Source of the DNA: a virus
DNA length: 54,056 bases
Virus record (IMG/VR): IMGVR_UViG_3300028045_000020
Location: 1-54,056 of that record
Direction: 5' to 3' (one strand)
The notes under the pieces: model-generated
The model's database searches: none
What the model was told of the DNA's origin: nothing
What the model saw: the letters and a program-made list of their open reading frames with translations, nothing else
Translations under genes and position numbers: made by a program
Part shown: positions 25,088 through 33,972 of the stretch, one piece after another
Position numbering within the stretch: position 1 is the first letter of the stretch
Layout of the letters: every line of letters begins with the position of its first letter

Positions 25088-26698
25088 TTACAGACTGTAG
25101 GGCGAACCACCTTGCTGGTAGTTTGGCAGATTGTTACTATGGAGCATGCCGCCATGGCCCGTGTAGCCTCCGGCTCCCTGCAGATTAACTCCATTATGGA
25201 ACATGTTAACCTGTTCGTTATACTCATACTCAATACTCTTGCCAAGATTAGTGTTGAGGAGTAAATGACATGCCCAGTTAGCGAAAGCAGGATTACTTAC
25301 CAACGAAGTACAAGTACCGACAAGTTTTCCTTCAAGTCCTTTAGCCTCAAGTAGCGCATGTCGGGCGAAGGGATCACTGCCTGATCGATAAAAGAATTCT
25401 TGAATAAGTCCCGGATCCTTAAGCAAAGTTGCCATCTTTAAGTAATCCCATTCTTTTGAATCCTGGAGTCTTCCATTGTCATTAATAAGTCCAGTCACTT
25501 CGGAATAGCTGGTAAGAAATGGGTGCGGTAAAGTTTCCATACCGAGCGATCGCATAAGCTCATCTACGTTCTGTGGAGTTAGTCCATAAAAGTCATTCAT
25601 GGCTTCCACCAAAAGATTCGGATTGCTCATCAAAAGATCAGTTCCAGCAATACGAAATCGAGAGTCGTCCAGCTCAAGCGCGATTGCTATCTCGTTCTGC
25701 GGAACTGCCTGGCTGATAAAATCGTACCACTCTTTTTCGGAAGTAACCTTATAGTGCCCACCCTCAGTATTTGGAACCAAGTTACCAATGTTTCGAGTTT
25801 CAAAATCCTTCTTATACGGTTTCCACCAGCCACGATTTTCAATGAACTGACCGACGAATAGAGGATGCAACAGTCCCCACAAATTTTTGTGTGGTATCGC
25901 ACTTGTAACGTTTGAAACTTTGATGACTCCACGAAACTTAGTTGGGTACCCACTTTGCTGATCGTTCTGGATCGGAACAAAGTCCATGTATGCGGTAACT
26001 GCGACCTGAATGTCACCAGATGAGTCCTGGTGCATCAAATTTTTTCGCTTGTTCGATCGGTCTCGTATGATAACCCCGAACCCAAAGTCTGCTCTTGATG
26101 GTATCGCATGGGGAGAAAACTTATCAATGAAAGCATTGATTCGTCCCATATCCGAAGTGATAAACATTTCTTGCCCTGGATTGTAATCAGTCTTCTCGAA
26201 TGCTTTGTGGTTTAACTCCATTTTCCATTGCGATCTGGCAGTAATCTGCAGTGATGCTTTTATAGCAGCTGCAGTTCGTTGTAGACGATCGTAATCTTCT
26301 GGCCACTGAATAATACCTTGTAGGACCTTAACTCCAGGAAAGGATAGTTGTAGCTGATTGGTCAAATCACCCAATGCGTACGTCGGTGGCTGGTTATACG
26401 TCGGAGAGTATGATTCTCCAAGACCAAGAATAATGGCATGAGTGGAATTTTTGGTAAGTATCGCGGCCCCTGCGATACGGTCATTATTAAGCGAATGTAA
26501 TACGAGGCCTGTGTTATCATGCTTGATGCAATCTCGCAGATCATCAATAAATTGTTTGCCGTTAGGGCTTAGAGTAGACGGAATGTCTATACTCTTAATG
26601 AGAGCATCCCACGAAGGGGCTGCCATTGTTGGCGGTTCCTTCCTCGGTGTCGCAGTACCTTGGTCAGGACGATCATTCTTTCCGACTGTTAAAGGCAT
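25088..26698 (-). CDS. Candidate phage nucleus shell protein (chimallin), 536 residues; alternatively a structural protein
   Basis: I prefer the ATG at 26698 (MPLTVGKNDRPD), eight bases after AGGAG; an ATG two codons earlier is too close. The first 25 residues are flexible (Pro, Thr, Gly, charged). A globular part has alternating strands and helices (AGAAILTKNSTHAIILGLGE; VKVLQGIIQWPEDYDRLQRTAAAIKASL; GDIQVAVTAYMDFVP). The last 45 residues are Gly/Asn/Gln-rich and flexible, ending QQGGSPYSL. Flexible ends flanking a two-domain core are known features of chimallin, whose ends lock neighbouring subunits. The gene is monocistronic, with a strong promoter motif and a U-tract terminator, as expected for an abundant protein. 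It lies directly upstream of the beta' N-half gene, as ChmA does in phiKZ to my knowledge. No sequence signature proves it; a capsid or other structural protein remains possible. Confidence 0.75.
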   Translation of the reverse strand: MPLTVGKNDRPDQGTATPRKEPPTMAAPSWDALIKSIDIPSTLSPNGKQFIDDLRDCIKHDNTGLVLHSLNNDRIAGAAILTKNSTHAIILGLGESYSPTYNQPPTYALGDLTNQLQLSFPGVKVLQGIIQWPEDYDRLQRTAAAIKASLQITARSQWKMELNHKAFEKTDYNPGQEMFITSDMGRINAFIDKFSPHAIPSRADFGFGVIIRDRSNKRKNLMHQDSSGDIQVAVTAYMDFVPIQNDQQSGYPTKFRGVIKVSNVTSAIPHKNLWGLLHPLFVGQFIENRGWWKPYKKDFETRNIGNLVPNTEGGHYKVTSEKEWYDFISQAVPQNEIAIALELDDSRFRIAGTDLLMSNPNLLVEAMNDFYGLTPQNVDELMRSLGMETLPHPFLTSYSEVTGLINDNGRLQDSKEWDYLKMATLLKDPGLIQEFFYRSGSDPFARHALLEAKGLEGKLVGTCTSLVSNPAFANWACHLLLNTNLGKSIEYEYNEQVNMFHNGVNLQGAGGYTGHGGMLHSNNLPNYQQGGSPYSL

Positions 26699-26759
26699 GT
26701 TCATTTCTCCTAATTAACGTTAATTGTTTAAAAAGACCATTTGAATTATAACTCATGAA

Positions 26760-26779
26760 AATAATATATATTTATTATT
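26760..26779 (-). promoter_or_regulatory. Promoter-like motif before the putative shell-protein gene
   Basis: The coding strand reads CAATAATAAATATATATTATT over about this interval, 61 bases upstream of the ATG at 26698. It is one of the clearest copies of the shared motif. Confidence 0.6.
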
Positions 26780-26820
26780 GTCATGAACTTTCCTATATAA
26801 ATGGCTGGACTAAATATCTA

Positions 26821-26860
26821 TTTACTGGGTGTAATAATATTTTATTGGGTATGATATACC
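26821..26860 (+). repeat. Two tandem imperfect 20-bp repeats upstream of the plus-strand gene
   Basis: TTTACTGGGTGTAATAATAT is followed directly by TTTATTGGGTATGATATACC. The first 16 bases agree at 13 positions. The pair ends 32 bases before the ATG at 26893 and could be promoter plus operator elements for this gene, whose region otherwise lacks the usual motif. Confidence 0.45.
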
Positions 26861-26892
26861 TAATAAAGTTAACCATAAGGAACTAACTGATC

Positions 26893-28011
26893 ATGTTAAA
26901 AATTATACAACAAGCAATACCAAGAGGGAATCCAAAGATTCCATCAGATTGGATAAAATTCGTTGACGACATGAACAACCGCACTGATGGATATCGCACA
27001 AGATTCATGCTATCTCACCCAGTACACACCCCATTACTGAATGTGATATCTTCTGTAATAAACCAACTAGACCATACGATCCTTAAAACTAAAACTTCCG
27101 GCATCGGTCTATATACTGAGGTAACGAAACACCTTAACACCATCGAAAGGACAATAGACCCATACTATATTGGGGTCTCGGACAATGGACCATTTGTCGG
27201 AAACAACAGGGACACTATTAATTACTGTCTGCGCACAACAGTAGCAAACCCATTACTCACACTCCCCATTGACAGTGGGTGGGAACGCTGGGAGGACGTA
27301 AAACCGTTAAGAGTTTTGTATCATAATTCTCCAGAATTGCTTTACGACTTCTCCTCAGCCTCGATAAACTTTTCTAACACCCCACCTTCCATTTGTGTAC
27401 TATCCTTGGACATAGTTCAGCTAATCATGAAATACATGGTGTACGAAAAGCACCACGAACTGTTTGGGCCGACCGTTGCTGAGTTTGTAATGCGTCACGT
27501 GCTAGACTCACTGCAAGATGACCTATTTGACCAATGGCTTCTGAACATCATTTCTGATTCCCTAGATTTATCTATTCCGATCGATCAGATAGTCGCTAAA
27601 CAAAGAGACCCACTTAGCACTAATGCTATTACTGCCTCCGGAGCAGCAACAGTAAGGAAATATCTATTACTGATAAAGGCAGGAAAAATAACCATGGCCG
27701 ACTTCATGCACACCCCATGGATAGCAGGCAGATCTTACATGGACTTAATCACAGAGAGACTAAGACAGTTGAGAGGGATCGATGCCCGAGCTGCTAAATA
27801 TCTCTCAGTTGTGTCCGAGTTTCACCTCATTAAACTCGCCGTATCAATAGGTTCTTTATACGAAACCAGTGTGTCCAAGAAAATGTTTATTAACATAAAA
27901 AGAAAGCTGCTCAGCTACGATCGTATGGGAGTATTCTCCAATATACAGAACCCAAGACTTAAGAAGCTCGTGGCTGCAGAAGTTGCTGTACTCAAAAGTA
28001 TTACAGCGTAG
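26893..28011 (+). CDS. Unknown 372-residue protein divergent from the putative shell gene
   Basis: Start ATG at 26893 (MLKIIQQAIPRG) with AAGGA about 11 bases upstream. The protein is mostly helical, with paired hydrophobic helices (ICVLSLDIVQLIMKYMVY; LFDQWLLNIISDSLDLS) and a basic C-terminus (NIKRKLLSYDRMG; RLKKLVAAEVAVLK). No membrane segment, metal site or nucleotide-binding motif is seen. It is one of four or five plus-strand genes, has its own upstream region, and is closed by a two-way hairpin at 28070-28103. Function unknown. Confidence 0.75.
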   Translation: MLKIIQQAIPRGNPKIPSDWIKFVDDMNNRTDGYRTRFMLSHPVHTPLLNVISSVINQLDHTILKTKTSGIGLYTEVTKHLNTIERTIDPYYIGVSDNGPFVGNNRDTINYCLRTTVANPLLTLPIDSGWERWEDVKPLRVLYHNSPELLYDFSSASINFSNTPPSICVLSLDIVQLIMKYMVYEKHHELFGPTVAEFVMRHVLDSLQDDLFDQWLLNIISDSLDLSIPIDQIVAKQRDPLSTNAITASGAATVRKYLLLIKAGKITMADFMHTPWIAGRSYMDLITERLRQLRGIDARAAKYLSVVSEFHLIKLAVSIGSLYETSVSKKMFINIKRKLLSYDRMGVFSNIQNPRLKKLVAAEVAVLKSITA

Positions 28012-28069
28012 CAACCAATCGCAACGTTAATCGCAATTGGTTATAAGATGATAGTAAAGATATTTAATT

Positions 28070-28103
28070 ACACAGGGCGGTAGGAGATCCTACCGCCCTG
28101 TGT
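28070..28103. terminator. Bidirectional hairpin between convergent genes
   Basis: A 16-bp perfect stem (ACACAGGGCGGTAGGA) with a two-base loop, midway between the plus-strand 372-residue gene and the minus-strand 436-residue gene. It would serve both transcripts; the flank is AT-rich but without a run of Ts on either side. Confidence 0.65.
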
Positions 28104-28115
28104 TGGTGACTACCT

Positions 28116-29426
28116 CTATGTAGTGATAAACGATATACTACACGAGCAACTATATTTTTGGATCGTGAGGCGATTTGTTGGCACGAAGTCGTACTCAATG
28201 ACGGTCGGGGCACCAGTGCAGGTCTCATAACCATCTTCTCCATCGAAGTGATAGTTTATTTTAGTTCGAGGAGTGAAAGTATAAGGGACAGCGTTCTTCC
28301 ATCCAGTTACGATATTGGTAACATTAATTGCAGCCAGTTCAGACAGAAGCGCGTACTGATTGTTACAAGAAAATTTAAACCTTGGGTGCCAAGTTCCGGA
28401 CGTCATGCCTTTGTCCGTATCTAGGCTTCTTGCTATCATATTAGTTTCCGGGATCGTTACCGTCTCCCCTTGCATGACCCGCCATTTATCTTTTATGTTG
28501 GCACCCTCTTGGATCATAAAGCTACTTCCCACATTTTCCATTCCTTGCTCGATATTATCGACACTTGCCGATTTGGTATTGCTTATTATCCGTACTCGAT
28601 CACCATCAAGCACATGATAAGTATCTCCCATGAATGACCCGTCAGGAACACTATAAATATCAACAATATTGTCTGGGTCATCTATGACCGGTTCCCAGGC
28701 TGGGTAGATGTACATAGTGCCATTGATATAGTAGTTACTTAGTCCTGCTGCATAGACCCCAACGTACTCATTTTGTAGAAACCCAAAGACGTTGCTTATA
28801 TTTTTCATCGGTGGGATGACAAAATTAGTAACCGGAACGTCATTATCTGGATCGACTATGCTGGCCTTCTCAATTCCCATTAGGTGAACAAGGAAATAGA
28901 GCATATCCTTCATAGTGCAATCACGAAGATTAAAGTGTATTTGCTTTTTCCTTAGGTAATATAATTCCGGAGACATTAAGTCCGCTTGGACCCATATGTC
29001 ATTAGATTGATGTGACTCATTATACACCGTGTCTTCGTCTGGTAGGAGTTCGTCCCTGCCCTGCTCTTTAAATGGATCTTTTTTATCCCGAAATAGTATT
29101 TTCTTTTGCAAAGTAACGAGGGGCTCGATAGCCTCCTCAGAGTTTCGTTCGGTCAGATAAATTTCAACGACACACACAAGATCGGCGTAGTTACGAAAAC
29201 AAGATAGGTATTCCGAGGGTGATAGTTCAAACTCTATAAATATAAAATCGGAGTACGAGGTTAGGAATCTTTGCGATATGCGCAGACGCTCTATTTTATC
29301 CAACTGAATATTTACAGCTCCATTAGGAGAACTTATCGTACACGTAACAGATAGATATTGTGGAGTTCCTTCCCGCAGTATAGACAATACCTCTTCTTTT
29401 AATGCGGCACTTATTGGATGTCTCAT
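28116..29426 (-). CDS. Putative baseplate hub-like structural protein, 436 residues
   Basis: Last gene of a four-gene minus-strand group. The N-terminus (VNIQLDKIERLRISQRFLTSYSDFIFIEFELSPSEYLSCFRNYADL) reads like the tube-like domain of contractile-tail hub proteins (gp27/gp44 type), in which a strand ends in EFxLxxxEY followed by a helix. The middle is loop-rich, with NYYINGTMYIYPAWEP and a short 'GDRVRIISNTKSAS' segment. The start ATG at 29426 overlaps the stop of the preceding gene (ATGA), with AGGAG upstream, so translation is coupled. The hub assignment is by pattern only; the virion role is more certain than the exact position in the tail. Confidence 0.6.
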   Translation of the reverse strand: MRHPISAALKEEVLSILREGTPQYLSVTCTISSPNGAVNIQLDKIERLRISQRFLTSYSDFIFIEFELSPSEYLSCFRNYADLVCVVEIYLTERNSEEAIEPLVTLQKKILFRDKKDPFKEQGRDELLPDEDTVYNESHQSNDIWVQADLMSPELYYLRKKQIHFNLRDCTMKDMLYFLVHLMGIEKASIVDPDNDVPVTNFVIPPMKNISNVFGFLQNEYVGVYAAGLSNYYINGTMYIYPAWEPVIDDPDNIVDIYSVPDGSFMGDTYHVLDGDRVRIISNTKSASVDNIEQGMENVGSSFMIQEGANIKDKWRVMQGETVTIPETNMIARSLDTDKGMTSGTWHPRFKFSCNNQYALLSELAAINVTNIVTGWKNAVPYTFTPRTKINYHFDGEDGYETCTGAPTVIEYDFVPTNRLTIQKYSCSCSISFITT

Positions 29427-29866
29427 GGGTTAAGCTCTCCTATAAGATCCAGAATAGATTTTTTGTACTGTGGGTCGAATGTCTTTGCTCTATGGGAAAA
29501 TACTTCCTTTAGTGGTAGTAGCTTAGCTCTTGCCGCCGAAGCACGGGCAATAAATTCCTTGCTCTCCTCATCTATGTTTTGGAATCCCGCCATAAATGCT
29601 AAATATTGCCCCAACAAATCTACCATAAGTGGTATGTTCACCTCTGGCTCTATGATATCAAAGCTTACCTCTTGGAATATCATATCGATTACATACTTAA
29701 GGGAAAGTTTCGTTTCCGTCACACTATGAATATCGTCGTGGATTGGATTTACTTCACCGCTCCGAACTGCCAGGGGAAGCTCAGGAACATAGGAAGATCT
29801 AAGTACTATATGGAATCGATATTTATTAATAGCATCTACTATGTTTCCAAATATAAAGGCTGACAT
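29423..29866 (-). CDS. Unknown 147-residue protein, coupled to the hub-like gene
   Basis: Start ATG at 29866 with GAGGAA upstream; its TGA stop overlaps the next ATG by four bases. The C-terminal half is helical and basic (KEFIARASAARAKLLPLKEVFSHRAKTFDPQYKKSILDLIGEL). A small baseplate component or chaperone is likely from context. No family recognised. Confidence 0.7.
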   Translation of the reverse strand: MSAFIFGNIVDAINKYRFHIVLRSSYVPELPLAVRSGEVNPIHDDIHSVTETKLSLKYVIDMIFQEVSFDIIEPEVNIPLMVDLLGQYLAFMAGFQNIDEESKEFIARASAARAKLLPLKEVFSHRAKTFDPQYKKSILDLIGELNP

Positions 29867-29880
29867 AAATTCCTCACAAG

Positions 29881-31158
29881 TTAGGTTATGGCTTTTGCTA
29901 AAGCGTCAAGCAATAGTATATATATTGGAATTCTGTAAAATTGTTCCTCAGAAGACAGTGTTCTATATTGTTTGGATAACGTCATGAGGTCATTCTGATA
30001 AATAACTTTTTCTGTCATGTAAGCAGAAATAAGCTTATCTACTAAGGTATACTTGTCTGGGTCATTATTATAAAATGTCTGACCTAGGATATATAGCGGC
30101 ACCAAATCTATTGTTCCTGCTTCCTCGTCAGATATAACTACATTGTAAGATCTATTTAACAGTGTGTTAATAACAGTAGCTCTCTGATCAAGTGTGTGAG
30201 TTCTGGTAGTAACAAATTTTTTCAGCTTTTCTTTAGGCACGTCCCCGGGATGCAACAGCGCATACAGAAGAGTATCATTCCTGTTAGGTACCACCGTTAA
30301 TAGCTTTTTTGGCATTATGCCAACATCCATAAAACTTAAGGTACGGTTCAAGAAGTCTACCATGTACGGATCGTATACCCCATTCTCTTTGACAAAACTT
30401 CCGTACATATGTTCGTCCCAAAATAATTGCTTGTAATGCTCTATTAGTACGTTCCTAATTATGTGTATATCTCTGATCAATAGATATGTTTCGGACTCGA
30501 GTAAGGCGTTCTCTCCGGCACCAAATTTTTGCTTTGAGAAGTATACTATTTCTGTCACGGCATCTGTTAGGGTTTCAACTTCTGCACTAGACGGAAGACG
30601 GACCAGTATGAACTCGATGGCATGGTAGGTGAATCGCCGAATGGATAATTTCTTGCTGTCGTTTACTTTAAACAATCCTAACTGACCTGGATTTATTTCG
30701 TACAGGAACAGGTCCCCAACTTTAGGATAAATTCCGGGATAAACGTAAGCTGTTCCAGTCACAGTGTTATAATTTTCTTCTACGTTCTCATCAAAGGCCA
30801 GCCCTGCCTGAAACACCAACTCAAACTCATTGATCTGTAGTAATTCTCCATGCACAGAAGATATAGTTCCATCAGCTTCTGAGGTCCGAATATTTATAGG
30901 TGCAGTTTGCTGAAAGTACACCACCGTCCCGCGCATTCCCCCAGCAAACCCAGCAAGTAGCTTAACCGTATGTTGTTGTTCATCATAATTCAATGCAGAT
31001 TTATTCGTAAAGGTATCTTTAATATAGCCTCTATCGCTGATCGAACGCTTCTCACTTTCATCAATTGCTACTGGGGTATTAATGTATTCATGTACCTGTT
31101 GCTTTAGTGTCGACGCAGATGTCGACGATATTGACCCTTGCTGTGATATTAATCCCAT
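29881..31158 (-). CDS. Putative baseplate-associated structural protein, 425 residues
   Basis: Start ATG at 31158 (MGLISQQGSISSTSAS), with AAAGGAG upstream, inside the preceding gene: the frames overlap by 71 bases. After a Ser/Thr-rich N-terminus comes a beta-rich part (GGMRGTVVYFQQTAPINI; AYVYPGIYPKVGDLFLYEI followed by GQLGLFKVND) of the kind seen in tail and baseplate proteins, and then a long helical C-terminal half. There is no enzyme motif. It is in a group with the hub-like protein, which supports a baseplate role. Confidence 0.65.
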   Translation of the reverse strand: MGLISQQGSISSTSASTLKQQVHEYINTPVAIDESEKRSISDRGYIKDTFTNKSALNYDEQQHTVKLLAGFAGGMRGTVVYFQQTAPINIRTSEADGTISSVHGELLQINEFELVFQAGLAFDENVEENYNTVTGTAYVYPGIYPKVGDLFLYEINPGQLGLFKVNDSKKLSIRRFTYHAIEFILVRLPSSAEVETLTDAVTEIVYFSKQKFGAGENALLESETYLLIRDIHIIRNVLIEHYKQLFWDEHMYGSFVKENGVYDPYMVDFLNRTLSFMDVGIMPKKLLTVVPNRNDTLLYALLHPGDVPKEKLKKFVTTRTHTLDQRATVINTLLNRSYNVVISDEEAGTIDLVPLYILGQTFYNNDPDKYTLVDKLISAYMTEKVIYQNDLMTLSKQYRTLSSEEQFYRIPIYILLLDALAKAIT

Positions 31159-32470
31159 GTGCCGTCTCCTTTGACTCAGATAAAACTAATCTATATATTT
31201 TATTCCAGTTAGTGCAATTAACTGATAGCATCCCCTCATCCGAAAGGGAAAGTAAGTTTGTCCCTATTTGGACTCCATCTCCATATACACCAACGTGAAA
31301 TTGATTGTGCAAATGGAGTGCCCCAGTGGGATTTTTAAGAATTGCTTCCTGTACCTCCTGAGCAATAGTAACCCCACTGAGGTCATCCATCAAATCTATA
31401 TACGTCGGGTTTATTTTACTGTCTAACGTAAATACTATTATGAGAAAAGGTTTATAATTAAATTGTGTAGGGGCGGCACTAACTGGCAAGCTCCAAGTAT
31501 CATACCAAGGAAGTCTAACTGCACCGCGACCACGAACTGAGGCTGTCTGAAATATAGCATCTATAGCTCTGTTCGCATGTACCACATTTTCTCTTTGATG
31601 CTGCTGTAATACCCACCTTGGTAATATGTTTTCCGGAACCAACACATTATTAATTATGATTGGATAGTGCATCCATAGAATATTTGGACGGGCAAACTGC
31701 ACCACTATGGTGCATTTAAAAGTATAGCCATCTGGAGATCGGTTCGTAATCTTTGGGGCTGGTTTAGTTGCCTCAAATGATAAATTTGTTACAACGTCCA
31801 ATACCTTTTTCTGTGTAATTAACCCTGCTACGCTAAGGGGAGAGGAGCGGTTTACTTTAAGAGAAAACTGCTTACCAGACCATTCCCTCAGCCAGCTAAT
31901 AAATTGAACATTGAACGAAGGATACTTAAGTTTATAAATATTGAACAGAGTGGTGTATACCTCATCTGGTATTTTATAGTCATAGTGTACTTCTGGAATA
32001 AATCTGGAAGGAGCACTTATAGCATAGGTTTTTAATCTTGTAAAAAATTCGTATGCTGCGGACTTTTCACCAAACTGCAGCGTGCACTCAAGTTCGATGT
32101 TGCATGGGACAGTCTGTTCTGTAACAGCTACCCCTATCTCAGAATCATGAAACACCGCGTACTGATCAAACATCCGATCTTGACATATAGGCAGCATGAT
32201 ATTGTTTGGCGTTAATGTGTCATAATGACTGTTGCGAGGTTCAAAATTTGGAACTACCTCACAGACGAATTTATTTCCCGTCGGTAAGATTAAATTATGG
32301 CTCTCGTCTATTGTAACGGTACTGGTGGTATGATCAGAATTAATATAAATGTTACTGCCGAATGTAGGCTCAGCGCCGAGGTTAGAGATAAGATTTCTCA
32401 CTACTTGTTCCGCTATGGGATCTATTATGTGTTGTTGAATTTCTGGTATTGAAGCATGTAAAGTTAACAT
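31088..32470 (-). CDS. Putative baseplate or tail structural protein, 460 residues
   Basis: First gene of the four-gene minus-strand group; start ATG at 32470 with GAGGAG upstream and a promoter-like motif at 32497-32517. The protein is beta-rich with few charged clusters (NIELECTLQFGEKSAAYEFF; FKCTIVVQFARPNILWMHYPIII). A central basic Gln/His segment (RWVLQQHQRENVVHANRAI) is also present. No enzymatic motif or membrane segment. Its C-terminus is encoded by sequence that also encodes the N-terminus of the next gene. A baseplate or tail role is inferred from context. Confidence 0.65.
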   Translation of the reverse strand: MLTLHASIPEIQQHIIDPIAEQVVRNLISNLGAEPTFGSNIYINSDHTTSTVTIDESHNLILPTGNKFVCEVVPNFEPRNSHYDTLTPNNIMLPICQDRMFDQYAVFHDSEIGVAVTEQTVPCNIELECTLQFGEKSAAYEFFTRLKTYAISAPSRFIPEVHYDYKIPDEVYTTLFNIYKLKYPSFNVQFISWLREWSGKQFSLKVNRSSPLSVAGLITQKKVLDVVTNLSFEATKPAPKITNRSPDGYTFKCTIVVQFARPNILWMHYPIIINNVLVPENILPRWVLQQHQRENVVHANRAIDAIFQTASVRGRGAVRLPWYDTWSLPVSAAPTQFNYKPFLIIVFTLDSKINPTYIDLMDDLSGVTIAQEVQEAILKNPTGALHLHNQFHVGVYGDGVQIGTNLLSLSDEGMLSVNCTNWNKIYRLVLSESKETAHGINITARVNIVDICVDTKATGT

Positions 32471-32496
32471 TGCTCTCTCCTCAGTTACTGGTATGT

Positions 32497-32517
32497 GTAA
32501 GTATATATAATAGTTTA
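32497..32517. promoter_or_regulatory. Promoter-like AT motif between divergent genes
   Basis: GTAAGTATATATAATAGTTT on the plus strand, nearly symmetric in its core, lies 27 bases upstream of the minus-strand start at 32470 and 73 bases upstream of the plus-strand start at 32590. It may serve either or both; the minus-strand core TATTATATATAC differs from the main consensus. Confidence 0.4.
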
Positions 32518-32589
32518 GACGAATGAAATATTAAATTAAGCCTTCCACGCATGCTATAACCAAAATTAACCAAATAAGGATAATCCGAT

Positions 32590-33951
32590 ATGAGCTTGTT
32601 AGATAACATTTCATTGCAACAATCTTTCCCATTGTGTAACTACGGCACCGGTACATTGTACGATCTAGTAACCGGAAAGTATCGCGGGGGCAGTAATGAT
32701 AGATGGATTTTAAATGGTGGAATAGTTAATATGATTCAGGGCATTCAAGGAAAGGGCAATATGTTTAAGTCCACGATTGCCGCCGGCTTGGTCGTCAATT
32801 CCATGGCGCATTATCCAGGGTCAGAAGCTATAGTAGTAGATACTGAAAATTCTCTAATACGTGATTTGGAAAGGGTTGCCAATTTCGCGCCACATGCTAA
32901 CACAAAGGATATCGTGAGTAGGATAACCCCACTCAGCGGCATCCAGTATGACATAGGAGAATTTCATAAATTTATGGTAGAACTTTGTGTTGCTAAAGAA
33001 AAGCATAAGAAGGATTATATAATAGAGTCTCCATTCATAAACCCTCTAACGATGAAGCCCGAGAAGGCATGGGTACCTACATATGTAGTTCTTGATAGTA
33101 TCACCGAAATGAGGTCTTCTTCAGAAACTAAGTTTTTAAATGATAAGGGTATTGACGACGAGAAAGCAAGAGTCCTCGCAATGAATGATGGGCTCAAAAA
33201 AACTATACTGCTCAGCTCGCTCCGTAAGATGTGTGAAACGCACGGCATCTGCGTGTTTGTAACAGCGGCGACTGGAAAAGTAAATGATATGAGTTCGCGT
33301 ACTCCACAACCTAAATATCTACAGCATAGCAGATCAGGAGAAAAACCAAAGAGAGTTGGGGCAAACTTTGAAACTTTGACTGGTACTCTGTCTCAGGCCA
33401 TGAGTGCTTCATTTATGTCCATGGACTCTAAGGGCGAAGTCCCGCGATACCCACATGGCAAAACTCCAGGAAAAGATGTAAACGAAGTAAGCTTAGTAAT
33501 ACAGCGCGGGAAGACTATGTTGTCTGGTGGAAGCGTTCCATTCGTAGTAAGCCAAGAACATGGGATTTTGAACTCAGTAACAAACTTTAACTATTGCAAG
33601 ACTAATGGATATTTTGGTATGGCGGAAAAGAGCCATAACTGTAAGCTGCATCTAAGTCCCAAACAAAACATAACCAGAACTAATGTTAGGGAGCTAATGG
33701 GTGCTTCCTACGAGCTCAGAAGAGCATTAGAAATAACCGCAGAGCTATGTTTTATCCAACAAACGTGGAGCCCCTCGGCGGGCAGTCCCTTGACCATACA
33801 TCCAGAAAAATTATTCGATCGTCTGACTAAATCCTCAACTAAGATGGAAGACTTACTGAACACTACTGGCGTATGGACATATGATAAGAAAGCAGATCGA
33901 AAGTATATGAGTACCTTGGATATAGTAGAATTGGTAGAAGATAAAAAATAA
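32590..33951 (+). CDS. UvsX/RecA-like recombinase ATPase
   Basis: A 453-residue RecA-fold ATPase. Walker A is GKGNMFKST at about 54-62, with Phe in place of the usual Gly before the Lys, as in T4 UvsX (SFKS). Walker B is VVLDSITEM near residue 175. TENSLIRDLERV after the first strand fits the catalytic-glutamate region. Such proteins coat single-stranded DNA and drive strand exchange. A DnaB-like or other RecA-fold ATPase cannot be excluded by eye. It starts at 32590 with AAGGA upstream and is followed 21 bases later by the endolysin gene, an unusual pairing of recombination and lysis in one plus-strand run. Confidence 0.78.
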   Translation: MSLLDNISLQQSFPLCNYGTGTLYDLVTGKYRGGSNDRWILNGGIVNMIQGIQGKGNMFKSTIAAGLVVNSMAHYPGSEAIVVDTENSLIRDLERVANFAPHANTKDIVSRITPLSGIQYDIGEFHKFMVELCVAKEKHKKDYIIESPFINPLTMKPEKAWVPTYVVLDSITEMRSSSETKFLNDKGIDDEKARVLAMNDGLKKTILLSSLRKMCETHGICVFVTAATGKVNDMSSRTPQPKYLQHSRSGEKPKRVGANFETLTGTLSQAMSASFMSMDSKGEVPRYPHGKTPGKDVNEVSLVIQRGKTMLSGGSVPFVVSQEHGILNSVTNFNYCKTNGYFGMAEKSHNCKLHLSPKQNITRTNVRELMGASYELRRALEITAELCFIQQTWSPSAGSPLTIHPEKLFDRLTKSSTKMEDLLNTTGVWTYDKKADRKYMSTLDIVELVEDKK

Positions 33952-33972
33952 TTTTATACAGGAGGCAGTAGC

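Noticed and set aside
25088-26698. Firm naming of this gene as the major capsid protein
   Set aside because: No capsid signature is visible; gene order points more to the shell protein, so neither name is asserted as certain.
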